Assembly (NCBI GenBank): GCA_964532485.1
Contig: CAZHKE010000007.1
Coordinates: 1 to 64,000, forward strand
Direction of reading: 5' to 3'
Length of the DNA stretch: 64,000 nt
Source: DATBSK01 sp964532485
GTDB taxonomy: Bacteria; Actinomycetota; Acidimicrobiia; IMCC26256; PALSA-555
Below the pieces are notes generated by a model. It was not told the DNA's origin. It was given only the letters and a program-made list of their open reading frames with translations, and ran no database searches. Shown piece by piece: positions 57,181 to 64,000 of the stretch (positions are counted from its first letter, which is position 1; every line of letters begins with the position of its first letter). The position numbers and the translations under genes were made by a program.

Positions 57181-58338
57181 ATGAGCGACACCACCGTGAT
57201 CCATGGCCCGCCGACGGGCGCGAGCCCCGTAGGGCCCACGGGCCCCACGGAGCGCCCTCGCGGTCGGGGCATGCTCACCGGCGCACTCGTCGGGGGTCTC
57301 GTGGGTGCGCTCGTGACCGGCGGTCTGTTCCTCGCGTTCGACGAGGGCGGCGACACCACGACCATCGTGCGGTCGTCGACGCCCGACGTCGTCAGCCGCC
57401 CCGCGACCGAGGTCGCGGGCCAAGAGAGCGACATCGCGGCGATCATCTCGAAGGCCGAGCCTGCGATCGTGGCCATCACGACGGGTGACGGGCCGGGGAG
57501 TGGCAACGGCGGCGCGGGCACGGGCTTCGTGCTCACCGCCGACGGCTACGTCGTCACGAACAACCACGTCATCGAGGGCGCAACCAACATCGAGGTCGCG
57601 TTCACCGCCGGAGACCTCGAGCCGGCCGACATCGTCGGGCACGATCCGTCGACCGACCTGGCGGTGCTGAAGGTCGAGCGCACCGGGCTGTCGACGATCG
57701 AGATCGGCGACTCCGAGGCGGCGCAGGTCGGCGACGAGGTCGTCGCGATCGGCAACGCCCTCGCGCTCGAGGGTGGGCTGACCGTGACCCGCGGCATCAT
57801 CTCCGGCACGAACCGCACTGTCGAGACGAACGTCGGCGGCTCGCTCCTCGGCATGATGCAGACCGACGCCGCCATCAACCCCGGCAACTCGGGCGGCCCG
57901 CTGCTCGATGCATCGGGTCGCGTGATCGGCATCAACACCGCGATCGCGAACCCGGCGTCCGCGCAGAACGTGGGCTTCGCCATCCCGATCTCGAAGGCGC
58001 AGCCCATCATCGAAGACCTGCGCCTCGGTCGCGCCGCCGCGTTCCTCGGGGTCACGACCGACACCGTCACGCCGGCACTCGCTCGTGAGCGGGACCTGTC
58101 GGTCGACGCCGGCGCGCTCGTCGTCGAGGTGACGAGCGGCACGCCCGCCGACGACGTCGGCATCGAGTCCGGCGACGTGATCGTGGAGATCGGCGGCGAG
58201 GCCATCGCCGGGTCGGGCGACGTCCCGACCGCGATCCGCTCGCATCGGCCCGGTGACGCGGTGAAGGTCGTGGTGAACCGAAACGGCGAGCGCATCGAGC
58301 TCGACGCGACGCTCACCGAGCGGCCCGAGGCCGGCTGA
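57181..58338 (+). CDS. HtrA/DegP-type trypsin-like serine protease with PDZ domain
   Basis: A 385-residue protein with a short cytoplasmic N-terminus, one membrane helix at about 32-50 (GMLTGALVGGLVGALVTGGLF), a protease domain with the triad His (VTNNHVI), Asp (STDLAVLKV) and Ser (NPGNSGGPLLD), and one PDZ domain near the C-terminus (PADDVGIESGDVIVEIGGEAI). It degrades or refolds proteins outside the membrane. The ATG at 57181 was chosen for the GGGAG site; ATGs at 57130 and 57163 are upstream alternatives. It is a common neighbour of SigE-like loci. Confidence 0.94.
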   Translation: MSDTTVIHGPPTGASPVGPTGPTERPRGRGMLTGALVGGLVGALVTGGLFLAFDEGGDTTTIVRSSTPDVVSRPATEVAGQESDIAAIISKAEPAIVAITTGDGPGSGNGGAGTGFVLTADGYVVTNNHVIEGATNIEVAFTAGDLEPADIVGHDPSTDLAVLKVERTGLSTIEIGDSEAAQVGDEVVAIGNALALEGGLTVTRGIISGTNRTVETNVGGSLLGMMQTDAAINPGNSGGPLLDASGRVIGINTAIANPASAQNVGFAIPISKAQPIIEDLRLGRAAAFLGVTTDTVTPALARERDLSVDAGALVVEVTSGTPADDVGIESGDVIVEIGGEAIAGSGDVPTAIRSHRPGDAVKVVVNRNGERIELDATLTERPEAG

Positions 58339-58375
58339 CCGGTAGCCTGGTCAGTCCACCAACGCAGGAGTCGGC

Positions 58376-58654
58376 ATGTCGATCGAGCAGGAGGAGCTGG
58401 AGCAGCTCCCGCCGCAGGGCCACGTGAAGGTCGTGTACCTCGGACCCACCTCACCGCACTGGGAGGTGCACGGTGTCTTCGGCGACGGGCGGCTGATCGA
58501 CCAGTTCCGGCAGCGGGCCACGGCTCGGCTCCAGCTCCTGCCCCCGCACGACCCGCAGTTCCGCCGCAACCGCGAGCGGGTCAACCGCGACGCCGAGCGT
58601 GAGCGCCTCATCATCGAGTGGGACCTCGGCTACCCCGAGGAAGAGAGCTCGTAG
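58376..58654 (+). CDS. Hypothetical protein
   Basis: A 92-residue, soluble, acidic-to-basic protein: MSIEQEELEQLPPQGHVKVVYLGPTSPHWEVHGVFGDG, then a basic Arg-rich part and ERERLIIEWDLGYPEEESS. A TAGCCT box (58342) and AGGAG sequence precede the ATG. No family is recognised. It lies 37 bp after the HtrA gene and may be cotranscribed. Confidence 0.7.
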   Translation: MSIEQEELEQLPPQGHVKVVYLGPTSPHWEVHGVFGDGRLIDQFRQRATARLQLLPPHDPQFRRNRERVNRDAERERLIIEWDLGYPEEESS

Positions 58655-58670
58655 CTCCCTCGATCGGGAG
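58655..58670. terminator. Weak hairpin between convergent genes
   Basis: CTCCC-TCGATC-GGGAG directly after the stop of the 92-residue ORF, before the end of pstA. Only a 5-bp core stem. Confidence 0.25.
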
Positions 58671-58691
58671 AGCCGCGGGCCATCGGTCCAG

Positions 58692-59912
58692 CTACCAGCG
58701 GTTCTCGAAGTGGTTGCGCAGCAGGATCGCGGCCATGTTGGCGATCAGCGTGACGACCAGGAGCGCCATGATCGCGGCCGCGGTGAGGCTGATCCGGAAC
58801 TCCTGGCTCGGCTCGGCCGCCCACTGGTAGACGACCTGGGGCAGGGCCGTGTACGTCGTGGAGAACTTGTCCCAGAAGCTCGAGCTCCCGGTCGTGAAGA
58901 ACGTCCCGTAGAAGGCGCCGACGAGGATGAGCGGCGCGGTCTCGCCGATCGCTCGTGAGACCGACAGGATCGTCCCGGTCAGGATCCCGGAGAATGCGTT
59001 CGGGAGCACCAGCGTGCGCTGCACCTCCCACTTCGTCGCGCCGACGCCGTAGCCGCCCTCGCGGAGCGCCTGGGGCACCGCGCGGATCGACTCCGACGCG
59101 GTGACGATCACGATCGGGAGGACGACCACCGAGAGGGTGAGACCGCCCGCGAGGATCGTCTTGCCCCCCGTGATGCCGGATTCCCCGAAGATGTCCTGGA
59201 GCAGACCGCCGACGACCGGGATCGTGGCGATGTCGGTGCCCATGAGCTGCACGAAGACCGCGAGGCCGAGGATCCCGTACACGACCGACGGCACGCCCGC
59301 GAGGTTGCGGATGTTGAGGCGGACCACGTTCGTGAAGCGGTTCTCGGGCGCGTACTCCTCGAGGTAGACGGCAGTCGCGATGCCGAGGGGCATCGCCACG
59401 AGGATCACGATCGCGGCCAGCACCAGCGACCCGAAGATCGCCTGCCCGATCCCGGCCCGTTCGGGGAAGCGGGACAGCGGCGCGCTCAGGAAGTCACTCG
59501 TCTGGATCAGGCCCGCGAACACGAGCGCGCCGACGAGGAGCCCGACGACGAGGAGCCCGATCTTCCACGACTTGCGGAACGCGGCGTAGATCCCGAGCGG
59601 GAGGAGCAGCACGAACGCGATCGAGAAGATCCATCCCGGGACGCCGATCGGGTCGACGACGAAGTCGAAGACCTCCGAGATCGTCGCTCCGATCTGGTCG
59701 GGCCACTGCGAGAGGACGAAGCCGCGGTCGGCGTAGACGCCCGAGCCGTCGTTCACGACCTCCCACATCAGCAGGACGATGATCGCCAGGCAGGCGAGCA
59801 GCGCCACGAGGAGCATCGTCTCGAACAGCAGCCCCCAGAAGTCGATGCGCCGGCCGCGCAGCGCGCGCGCGACCGTGATGCGCTGGGGGACGGTGACGTC
59901 GGCCGCAGTCAT
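58692..59912 (-). CDS. pstA: Phosphate ABC transporter permease PstA
   Basis: Membrane permease of the high-affinity phosphate transporter, 406 residues, somewhat longer than usual because of extra N-terminal helices. Conserved blocks are MPLGIATAVYLEEYAPENRFTNVVRLNIRNLAGVPSVVYGILGLAVFV, GLTLSVVVLPIVIVTASESIRAVPQALREGGYGVGATKWEVQRTLVLPNAFSGILTGTILSVSRAIGETAPLILVG. The start overlaps the pstC stop by one base (TGATG). It works with PstC, PstB and PstS. Confidence 0.97.
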   Translation of the reverse strand: MTAADVTVPQRITVARALRGRRIDFWGLLFETMLLVALLACLAIIVLLMWEVVNDGSGVYADRGFVLSQWPDQIGATISEVFDFVVDPIGVPGWIFSIAFVLLLPLGIYAAFRKSWKIGLLVVGLLVGALVFAGLIQTSDFLSAPLSRFPERAGIGQAIFGSLVLAAIVILVAMPLGIATAVYLEEYAPENRFTNVVRLNIRNLAGVPSVVYGILGLAVFVQLMGTDIATIPVVGGLLQDIFGESGITGGKTILAGGLTLSVVVLPIVIVTASESIRAVPQALREGGYGVGATKWEVQRTLVLPNAFSGILTGTILSVSRAIGETAPLILVGAFYGTFFTTGSSSFWDKFSTTYTALPQVVYQWAAEPSQEFRISLTAAAIMALLVVTLIANMAAILLRNHFENRW

Positions 59913-60868
59913 CAGTAGCTCTCCCGGATGCGACGGACGAAGAGGTCACCGACCACGTTGAGCACCAGGGTGACGCCGAAGAGGAGCAGGCCGAGGAAGA
60001 ACAGGCTGTTGAACGCCTGACCGGCGCCCGAGCCCCCGCCGCCCGCGACCTGGTCCGTCCCGGTGGCCAGCGACGCCATGGCCGCGGTGACCGTGAGGCC
60101 GACGTTCGACACGCTCGTCGTGTAGTCGGCCTCGGCGAACGAACCAGCGGCGAGCAGCACGACCATCGTCTCACCGATCGCGCGGGCGGTGGCGAGGATG
60201 ATCGCGGCGACGATGCCCGAGATCGCGGCCGGGAACACGACTCGCGTCACCGTCGTGATCTTGCGCGCCCCCATCCCGTACGAGGCCTCGCGCAGCGCGG
60301 TCGGCACTGCCCGCATCGAGTCCTCGCTCACGGACGCGACGAGTGGCGTGACGAGGAAGCCGACGCCGATCCCGGCCGCGGCGATGCTGAACGCGCTGGC
60401 GTCGGTCCAGATGTTCTGCACGATGTTGGGCCCGATCCACGCGACGGCGAAGAAGCCGAGCACGATGCTCGGGATCCCGGCCAGGACCTCGAGGACGGGC
60501 TTCAGGATGCGCCGGACGCGCGCGCTCGCGTACTCGGCGAGGTAGAACGCGGCGCCGAGGCCGAGGGGGATCGCCACGATCATCGCGATCCCGGTCACGA
60601 GCAGGGAGCCCATGAACACGGTGAGCAGATCGAACTTGCCGACCCGCGGTGCCCACCGGTGCGGTTCTGTCCACAGGGACGAGAGATCGATGTTGTTGAG
60701 GAAGGTCAGCGAGTCACCGACCAGGGACGCGACGATCGCGATGCTGATGGCGAGCGACGACAGCCCGGCCACGCGGAAGAACGTGCGCACGACGCGCTCC
60801 CGGCGGTGCCGCCGCCGGGAGCCGCTGAGGTCGATCGGAGTCGGTGGAACGGTCGTCATCGTCGACAT
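59912..60868 (-). CDS. pstC: Phosphate ABC transporter permease PstC
   Basis: Second phosphate permease (318 residues): IPLGLGAAFYLAEYASARVRRILKPVLEVLAGIPSIVLGFFAV, then GVGFLVTPLVASVSEDSMRAVPTALREASYGMGARKITTVTRVVFPAAISGIVAAIILATARAIGETMVVLLAAG. It has at least six membrane helices. It lies downstream of pstS, with a stem-loop in between, and upstream of pstA. Confidence 0.97.
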   Translation of the reverse strand: MSTMTTVPPTPIDLSGSRRRHRRERVVRTFFRVAGLSSLAISIAIVASLVGDSLTFLNNIDLSSLWTEPHRWAPRVGKFDLLTVFMGSLLVTGIAMIVAIPLGLGAAFYLAEYASARVRRILKPVLEVLAGIPSIVLGFFAVAWIGPNIVQNIWTDASAFSIAAAGIGVGFLVTPLVASVSEDSMRAVPTALREASYGMGARKITTVTRVVFPAAISGIVAAIILATARAIGETMVVLLAAGSFAEADYTTSVSNVGLTVTAAMASLATGTDQVAGGGGSGAGQAFNSLFFLGLLLFGVTLVLNVVGDLFVRRIRESY

Positions 60869-60941
60869 GGTGTCTCCGTCGTCGCGCCGCAGAGTATCGA
60901 GGCCGGAGAGATCACGAGGGCCGTCGAGGCCGGGACGGCGA

Positions 60942-60981
60942 GAGGGCGGTCGGCCCGGGGGGAGTTGGACCGACCGCCCTC
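60942..60981 (-). promoter_or_regulatory. Stem-loop between pstS and pstC
   Basis: Perfect 12-bp arms (GAGGGCGGTCGG and its complement) around a 16-nt loop, 19 nt after the pstS stop. Such intercistronic hairpins can reduce expression of downstream genes relative to the binding protein. No T-run follows. Confidence 0.7.
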
Positions 60982-61000
60982 GTCGCGCGCTGGGTGTGCG

Positions 61001-62053
61001 TCAGCTCGAGATCGACTTGTACGTGTCGATGGTGTCCGAGATCTCCGAGCTCGACAGGGGCACGTACCCGGCCTCCGTCACGTTGTCGGTGAGCACCTTC
61101 TTGGTCATGTAGTAGTCCATGAAGTCCTTGAAGGTTGCGTTGGAACCGAGCTTGGCGTTGTTCGGGTAGACGAAGAGCGGTCGCGCGATGGGGTAGGCCC
61201 CGCTGCGGATCGTCTTCGACGAAGGCTTCACGCACTTGCCGGTGTCGGGGTTCTCGATGGCGACCAGCTTCAGGTCGCCCTTGTTCTCCTGGTAGTAGGC
61301 GAAGCCGAAGAAGCCGATGCCGTTGTTGGTGTCCTCGACCCGCTTCACGATGTCGTTGTCGTTCGGGAACGTCCCCGCAGCGACGAGCGGCTCGGTCACC
61401 TCGGGCTCACCGTCGTCGTTCGTGCCGGTCCGGTCGGCGGGGATGTCGCCGGCCGCGAGCCGATCCTCGAGCGTCCCCTCGTAGGTGATCTCGATGAACG
61501 AGTCGTAGGTGCCCGACTCGGGCCCGGGCGTGAACTTCTCGACCGTGCCGCTGGTCGGGGCTCGGCTCCCGCCGAGCTCCTCGGCGAGCGCCGATGCCTC
61601 GGCGAGGTCGGTCTCGCCGCTACCCGACTCCGGCCCGAACATCGCGTACAGGTCGTTGAACGACAGGCACTTGATGTCGCTGCTCGTGTTGGCGACGACG
61701 GTCAGCCCGTCGATGCCGACCTTGAGCTCGGTGTAGTCGATGCCGGCCGCCGAGCACGCGTCGGCTTCCTCGGTCTTGATCTCGCGCGAGGCGTCGGACG
61801 CGTCGGTCTCGTCCTCGCAGAACAGCTGGAAGCCGTCACCGGTACCGGGCCCGTCGACGCGGATGCTCGCGTCGGGGTTGTCCTCGGCGAAGATCTCGGC
61901 GTTGAGCGACGTGATCGGCTCGACGGTCGACGAGCCGGAGATGAAGACCTCGTCGCCGCCCTGGGCGGCCGCGGGAGCGGCGCTCAGGGCGCCGATCACG
62001 AGGACGCCGATCGCGGCGACGGCGACGCGCTGGCGTCGGATGAAGCGGATCAA
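61001..62053 (-). CDS. pstS: Phosphate-binding protein PstS
   Basis: Substrate-binding protein of the phosphate transporter, 350 residues. It has a signal peptide (RFIRRQRVAVAAIGVLVIGALSAAPAAA). The mature part has the PstS signatures VFISGSSTVEPIT, VDGPGTGDGFQLFC, EKFTPGPESGTYDSF and NGIGFFGFAYY. No lipobox is seen. The start is a TTG at 62053 after a strong AGGAGGG; upstream ATGs would lengthen it but lack a site. It is controlled by the PHO box at 62137. Confidence 0.94.
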   Translation of the reverse strand: MIRFIRRQRVAVAAIGVLVIGALSAAPAAAQGGDEVFISGSSTVEPITSLNAEIFAEDNPDASIRVDGPGTGDGFQLFCEDETDASDASREIKTEEADACSAAGIDYTELKVGIDGLTVVANTSSDIKCLSFNDLYAMFGPESGSGETDLAEASALAEELGGSRAPTSGTVEKFTPGPESGTYDSFIEITYEGTLEDRLAAGDIPADRTGTNDDGEPEVTEPLVAAGTFPNDNDIVKRVEDTNNGIGFFGFAYYQENKGDLKLVAIENPDTGKCVKPSSKTIRSGAYPIARPLFVYPNNAKLGSNATFKDFMDYYMTKKVLTDNVTEAGYVPLSSSEISDTIDTYKSISS

Positions 62054-62136
62054 TGGAACCCTCCTGCATCGAGTTGCAACCGGAACGGTCATTGCTGGCG
62101 CGCAACCTACGGAGGGCATGTGGCGTGGAACTTCAG

Positions 62137-62158
62137 AGGCGGTGAACGACGCGTGAAC
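62137..62158 (-). promoter_or_regulatory. PHO box upstream of pstS
   Basis: On the minus strand two 11-bp direct repeats, GTTCACGCGTC and GTTCACCGCCT, match the actinobacterial PhoP direct-repeat consensus (GTTCACC-like, 11-bp period). TAGGTT at 62109-62104 could be the -10. Confidence 0.75.
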
Positions 62159-62206
62159 AGCGCCGCAAGTTCGCGTTGACCCCGGCGCGGGTGTTGGTGA
62201 TGTGGT

Positions 62207-62935
62207 CTACGCCCCGCTGTCGCTCTGCTCGGCCCGCGACGGGAACTCCCCGGTCACCATGAACCGCGTCCACGCTCCGATGAGCACCGCGTGGTCGGCT
62301 GTGCGCTCGTAGTAGCGACCGAGCAGGGCCAGCTGCACGGCGCGCTGGATCCCCGCTTCGTCTGCCGTGCTCGACTCGAAGATGGAGCGGAACAGCTCTT
62401 TCTGGAGGTCGTCCATGACGTCGTCCATGTCGGGCAGCGCCGACGCGATCGCGACCTCGAGGTCGGCGAACGCGTCGATCGCCAGGTTGAGCTGGATCGC
62501 GGCCTGCGCGCCCATGCGCTCGATGAGCCCGCGAACCTTCGGCGGCAGCTGGCCCGGGTACAGCCGGCGCGTCGCCTTGCTGATCGTCACGGCGAGGTCG
62601 GCCGTGAGCTGGATCTCCTGGAGGATCCGCAGCACGGCGAGCAGGGTGCGCAGGTCGCCGGCCATCGGCTGCTGGGTCGCGAACAGCTCGTAGACCCGGT
62701 ACTCGGTGGACTCCCTGAGGCTGTCGATGGTCTGACCCTCGGCGACGACGCGGCCGACGGCCGTGAGGTCCGCGTCGAGGAGCGCCTGGGTGCACGCGCC
62801 GATCTGCTCGCTCGTCAGGCCGGCGAGCTTGATGACGTCGCCGCGGATCTCGTCGATGTGCTCAGTGAAGGTCCGTCGGGTCTCCGACGGCGGTTCGGGT
62901 GTCGGCGGCTCGAGGACATCGTCGTGATCGGGCAT
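62207..62935 (-). CDS. phoU: Phosphate signalling protein PhoU
   Basis: Cytoplasmic PhoU protein (242 residues) that links the Pst transporter to the PhoR/PhoP two-component system. It has two helical PhoU repeats: HIDEIRGDVIKLAGLTSEQIGACTQALLDADLTAVGRVV and LNLAIDAFADLEVAIASALPDMDDVMDDLQKELF, with the typical ARYYERTADHAV-like segment LGRYYERTADHAV. It starts at 62935, divergent from pstB. It is the first gene on the leftward side, before pstS. Confidence 0.94.
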   Translation of the reverse strand: MPDHDDVLEPPTPEPPSETRRTFTEHIDEIRGDVIKLAGLTSEQIGACTQALLDADLTAVGRVVAEGQTIDSLRESTEYRVYELFATQQPMAGDLRTLLAVLRILQEIQLTADLAVTISKATRRLYPGQLPPKVRGLIERMGAQAAIQLNLAIDAFADLEVAIASALPDMDDVMDDLQKELFRSIFESSTADEAGIQRAVQLALLGRYYERTADHAVLIGAWTRFMVTGEFPSRAEQSDSGA

Positions 62936-63030
62936 GGATGGCTCCCGGGGTCGAGGGAGTCGGCAGGGGCACCGGGCATTGTGACCGCCGGCGCTCCCGC
63001 GCGCATGTGCTGCATGTGCCCCGCGAGACT

Positions 63031-63063
63031 GTTCACCTCTCGTTCACCCTGGTTCCACCGCCC
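63031..63063 (+). promoter_or_regulatory. PHO box upstream of pstB
   Basis: GTTCACCTCTC and GTTCACCCTGG are 11-bp direct repeats, followed by a weaker TTCCACC. TAGGGT at 63091-63096 is a likely -10. The match to the pstS PHO box in the same repeat pattern supports PhoP control. Confidence 0.75.
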
Positions 63064-63170
63064 GATCACGGGCTCGTCCCCGACGCTCTCTAGGGTCCCG
63101 CAGGTGCCCGGGAACCCGCGCGGCGCGCCGCAGTGCTGGCCGGCAGGCAACCGCGCGAGGATCCTGACCG

Positions 63171-64000
63171 ATGACGACGAGTGACCCCGGGAGCGAGGAA
63201 CCCATGAGCCAGGCGGTCCTGCACCCCCCCGAGGTCGTCGAGCGCGACGAGCCCCGTGACTCGTCGGCCGCGGACAGCGGTGAGGTCGTGTTCAGCATGT
63301 GCGACGTCGCCGTCAGCTACAGCGGCAACGTCGCGATCGAGGGAGTCACGTTCGACATCGCGGCCCGACAGATCACCGCCCTCATCGGGCCGTCCGGGTG
63401 CGGCAAGAGCACGCTGATCCGCTGCTTCAACCGCATGAACGACCTCATCCCGGGCGCCAAGGTCGCCGGTACCCTCACCTACCACGGGACCGACCTCTAC
63501 GGCTCGAAGGTCGATCCCGTCGAGGTCCGACGCCGCGTCGGCATGGTCTTCCAGAAGCCCAACCCGTTCCCGAAGTCGATCTACGACAACATCGCGTTCG
63601 GGCCGCGCCTGATGGGCAAGAAGCGTGGCCTCGACGACGTGGTCGAGCGCGCGCTGACCCGCGCCGCGCTGTGGGACGAGGTGAAGGGCCAGCTCAAGGA
63701 GAGCGCGCTCGCGCTCTCCGGTGGTCAGCAGCAGCGTCTGTGCATCGCACGCTGCATCGCGGTCGAGCCCGACGTGATCCTGATGGACGAGCCGTGCTCG
63801 GCGCTCGACCCGATCGCGACCGCCAAGATCGAAGATCTCATGGAGGAGCTCAAGGGTCAGTACACGATCGTGATCGTGACTCACAACATGCAGCAAGCCG
63901 CGCGCGCGTCCGACATGACGGCGTTCATCACGACCGACGTCGCCGAGGACGGGGGCCGGACCGGCCGACTGGTGGAGTTCGACGAGACGAACAAGATCTT
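63171..64000 (+). CDS. pstB: Phosphate ABC transporter ATP-binding protein PstB, cut by window edge
   Basis: ATPase of the phosphate transporter, incomplete at the right edge. Walker A is GPSGCGKST, the Q-loop follows, the ABC signature is LSGGQQQR and Walker B is VILMDEPCSALD. The N-terminus has an extension (MTTSDPGSEEP or, from the second ATG at 63204, MSQAVLHPPEVV) of about 30 residues before the usual ABC start. Unlike the typical pstSCAB order, pstB is divergent from phoU-pstS-pstC-pstA. The PHO box at 63031 is its own. Confidence 0.96.
   Translation, partial: MTTSDPGSEEPMSQAVLHPPEVVERDEPRDSSAADSGEVVFSMCDVAVSYSGNVAIEGVTFDIAARQITALIGPSGCGKSTLIRCFNRMNDLIPGAKVAGTLTYHGTDLYGSKVDPVEVRRRVGMVFQKPNPFPKSIYDNIAFGPRLMGKKRGLDDVVERALTRAALWDEVKGQLKESALALSGGQQQRLCIARCIAVEPDVILMDEPCSALDPIATAKIEDLMEELKGQYTIVIVTHNMQQAARASDMTAFITTDVAEDGGRTGRLVEFDETNKI

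Noticed and set aside
60659..62179. Long plus-strand ORF opposite pstS and pstC
   Set aside because: Composition and lack of any recognisable motif mark it as the antisense shadow of the pst genes in high-GC DNA. The same applies to other large antisense frames, such as those opposite sdhA, the GH15 gene and the CoA-transferases.
1..64000. tRNA, rRNA, riboswitch or transposase genes
   Set aside because: No tRNA-like T-loop or CCA end, rRNA segment, recognised riboswitch core or transposase motif was found on reading both strands. An automated search (tRNAscan, Infernal) would be needed to be certain.

Overview
The window is a high-GC (roughly 70%) stretch of chromosome from an actinobacterium. 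The mix of WhiB regulators, several F420/luciferase-like oxidoreductases, a Ddn-like F420 protein, class III CoA-transferases, an ECF sigma/anti-sigma/RseB set and a PhoP-type PHO box fits Acidimicrobiia or a related class. That placement is an inference from gene content. Seven runs of exactly 100 N show that this is a scaffold, probably a draft or metagenome assembly. Five of the gaps break genes, one lies in a repeat array and one is intergenic. No tRNA, rRNA, CRISPR array, phage or classical transposase was seen.

Layout. 0-9 kb: a DUF4232 lipoprotein (cut by the edge), gluconokinase, GH15 glucosidase/trehalase-like enzyme, LytR-CpsA-Psr protein, secreted lipase, dienelactone hydrolase, DinB-like protein, zinc alcohol dehydrogenase, VOC protein and two membrane proteins. 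9.5-25 kb: an accessory catabolic region with LLM flavin enzymes, an acyl-CoA ligase, a tandem pair of class III CoA-transferases, an amidohydrolase with its TetR regulator, a methyltransferase, an ABC-type binding protein without a signal peptide, and a tightly coupled aldehyde dehydrogenase - hydrolase - P450 operon. 25-40 kb: LysM protein, arylsulfotransferase, a second aldehyde dehydrogenase, LLM enzyme, exonuclease VII (xseA-xseB), L,D-transpeptidase, xylulokinase, and a cystathionine beta-synthase / gamma-lyase pair. 40-50 kb: succinate dehydrogenase (sdhC, sdhA, sdhB on the minus strand), a MoxR-type AAA ATPase with its VWA partner, an AbiEi/DUF559 nuclease-like gene placed between them, and a macro-domain protein. 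50-58 kb: WhiB, glutamate formimidoyltransferase, LLM enzyme, TatA, ECF sigma / anti-sigma / RseB, an arsenic/cadmium island (aquaporin, ArsI/CadI, ArsR), a second WhiB and an HtrA protease. 58-64 kb: the phosphate system, with phoU-pstS-pstC-pstA leftward and pstB rightward off the edge.

The most unusual structure lies between sdhC and sdhA. An 89-bp unit containing the sdhA ribosome-binding site and start codon is tandemly repeated, so that sdhC, a 17-codon ORF, one or more 30-codon ORFs and sdhA form a chain in which each stop overlaps the next start as ATGA. Three unrelated families of intergenic palindromes also stand out. One (14-bp arms) occurs about eight times between 4 and 19 kb. 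One (20-bp arms) occurs three times, and one copy exactly fills the gap between two convergent stop codons. One occurs on both sides of the AbiEi/DUF559 gene.

Several regulatory links can be read directly. A 14-bp sequence with the same spacing from a TAGnGT -10 box sits before both the amidohydrolase-TetR operon and the binding-protein gene. PHO-box direct repeats precede both pstS and pstB. ECF-type GGAACC...CGTT promoters precede the sigma gene and the second whiB. Several genes begin 6-9 nt after a TANNNT box and are probably translated from leaderless mRNAs.
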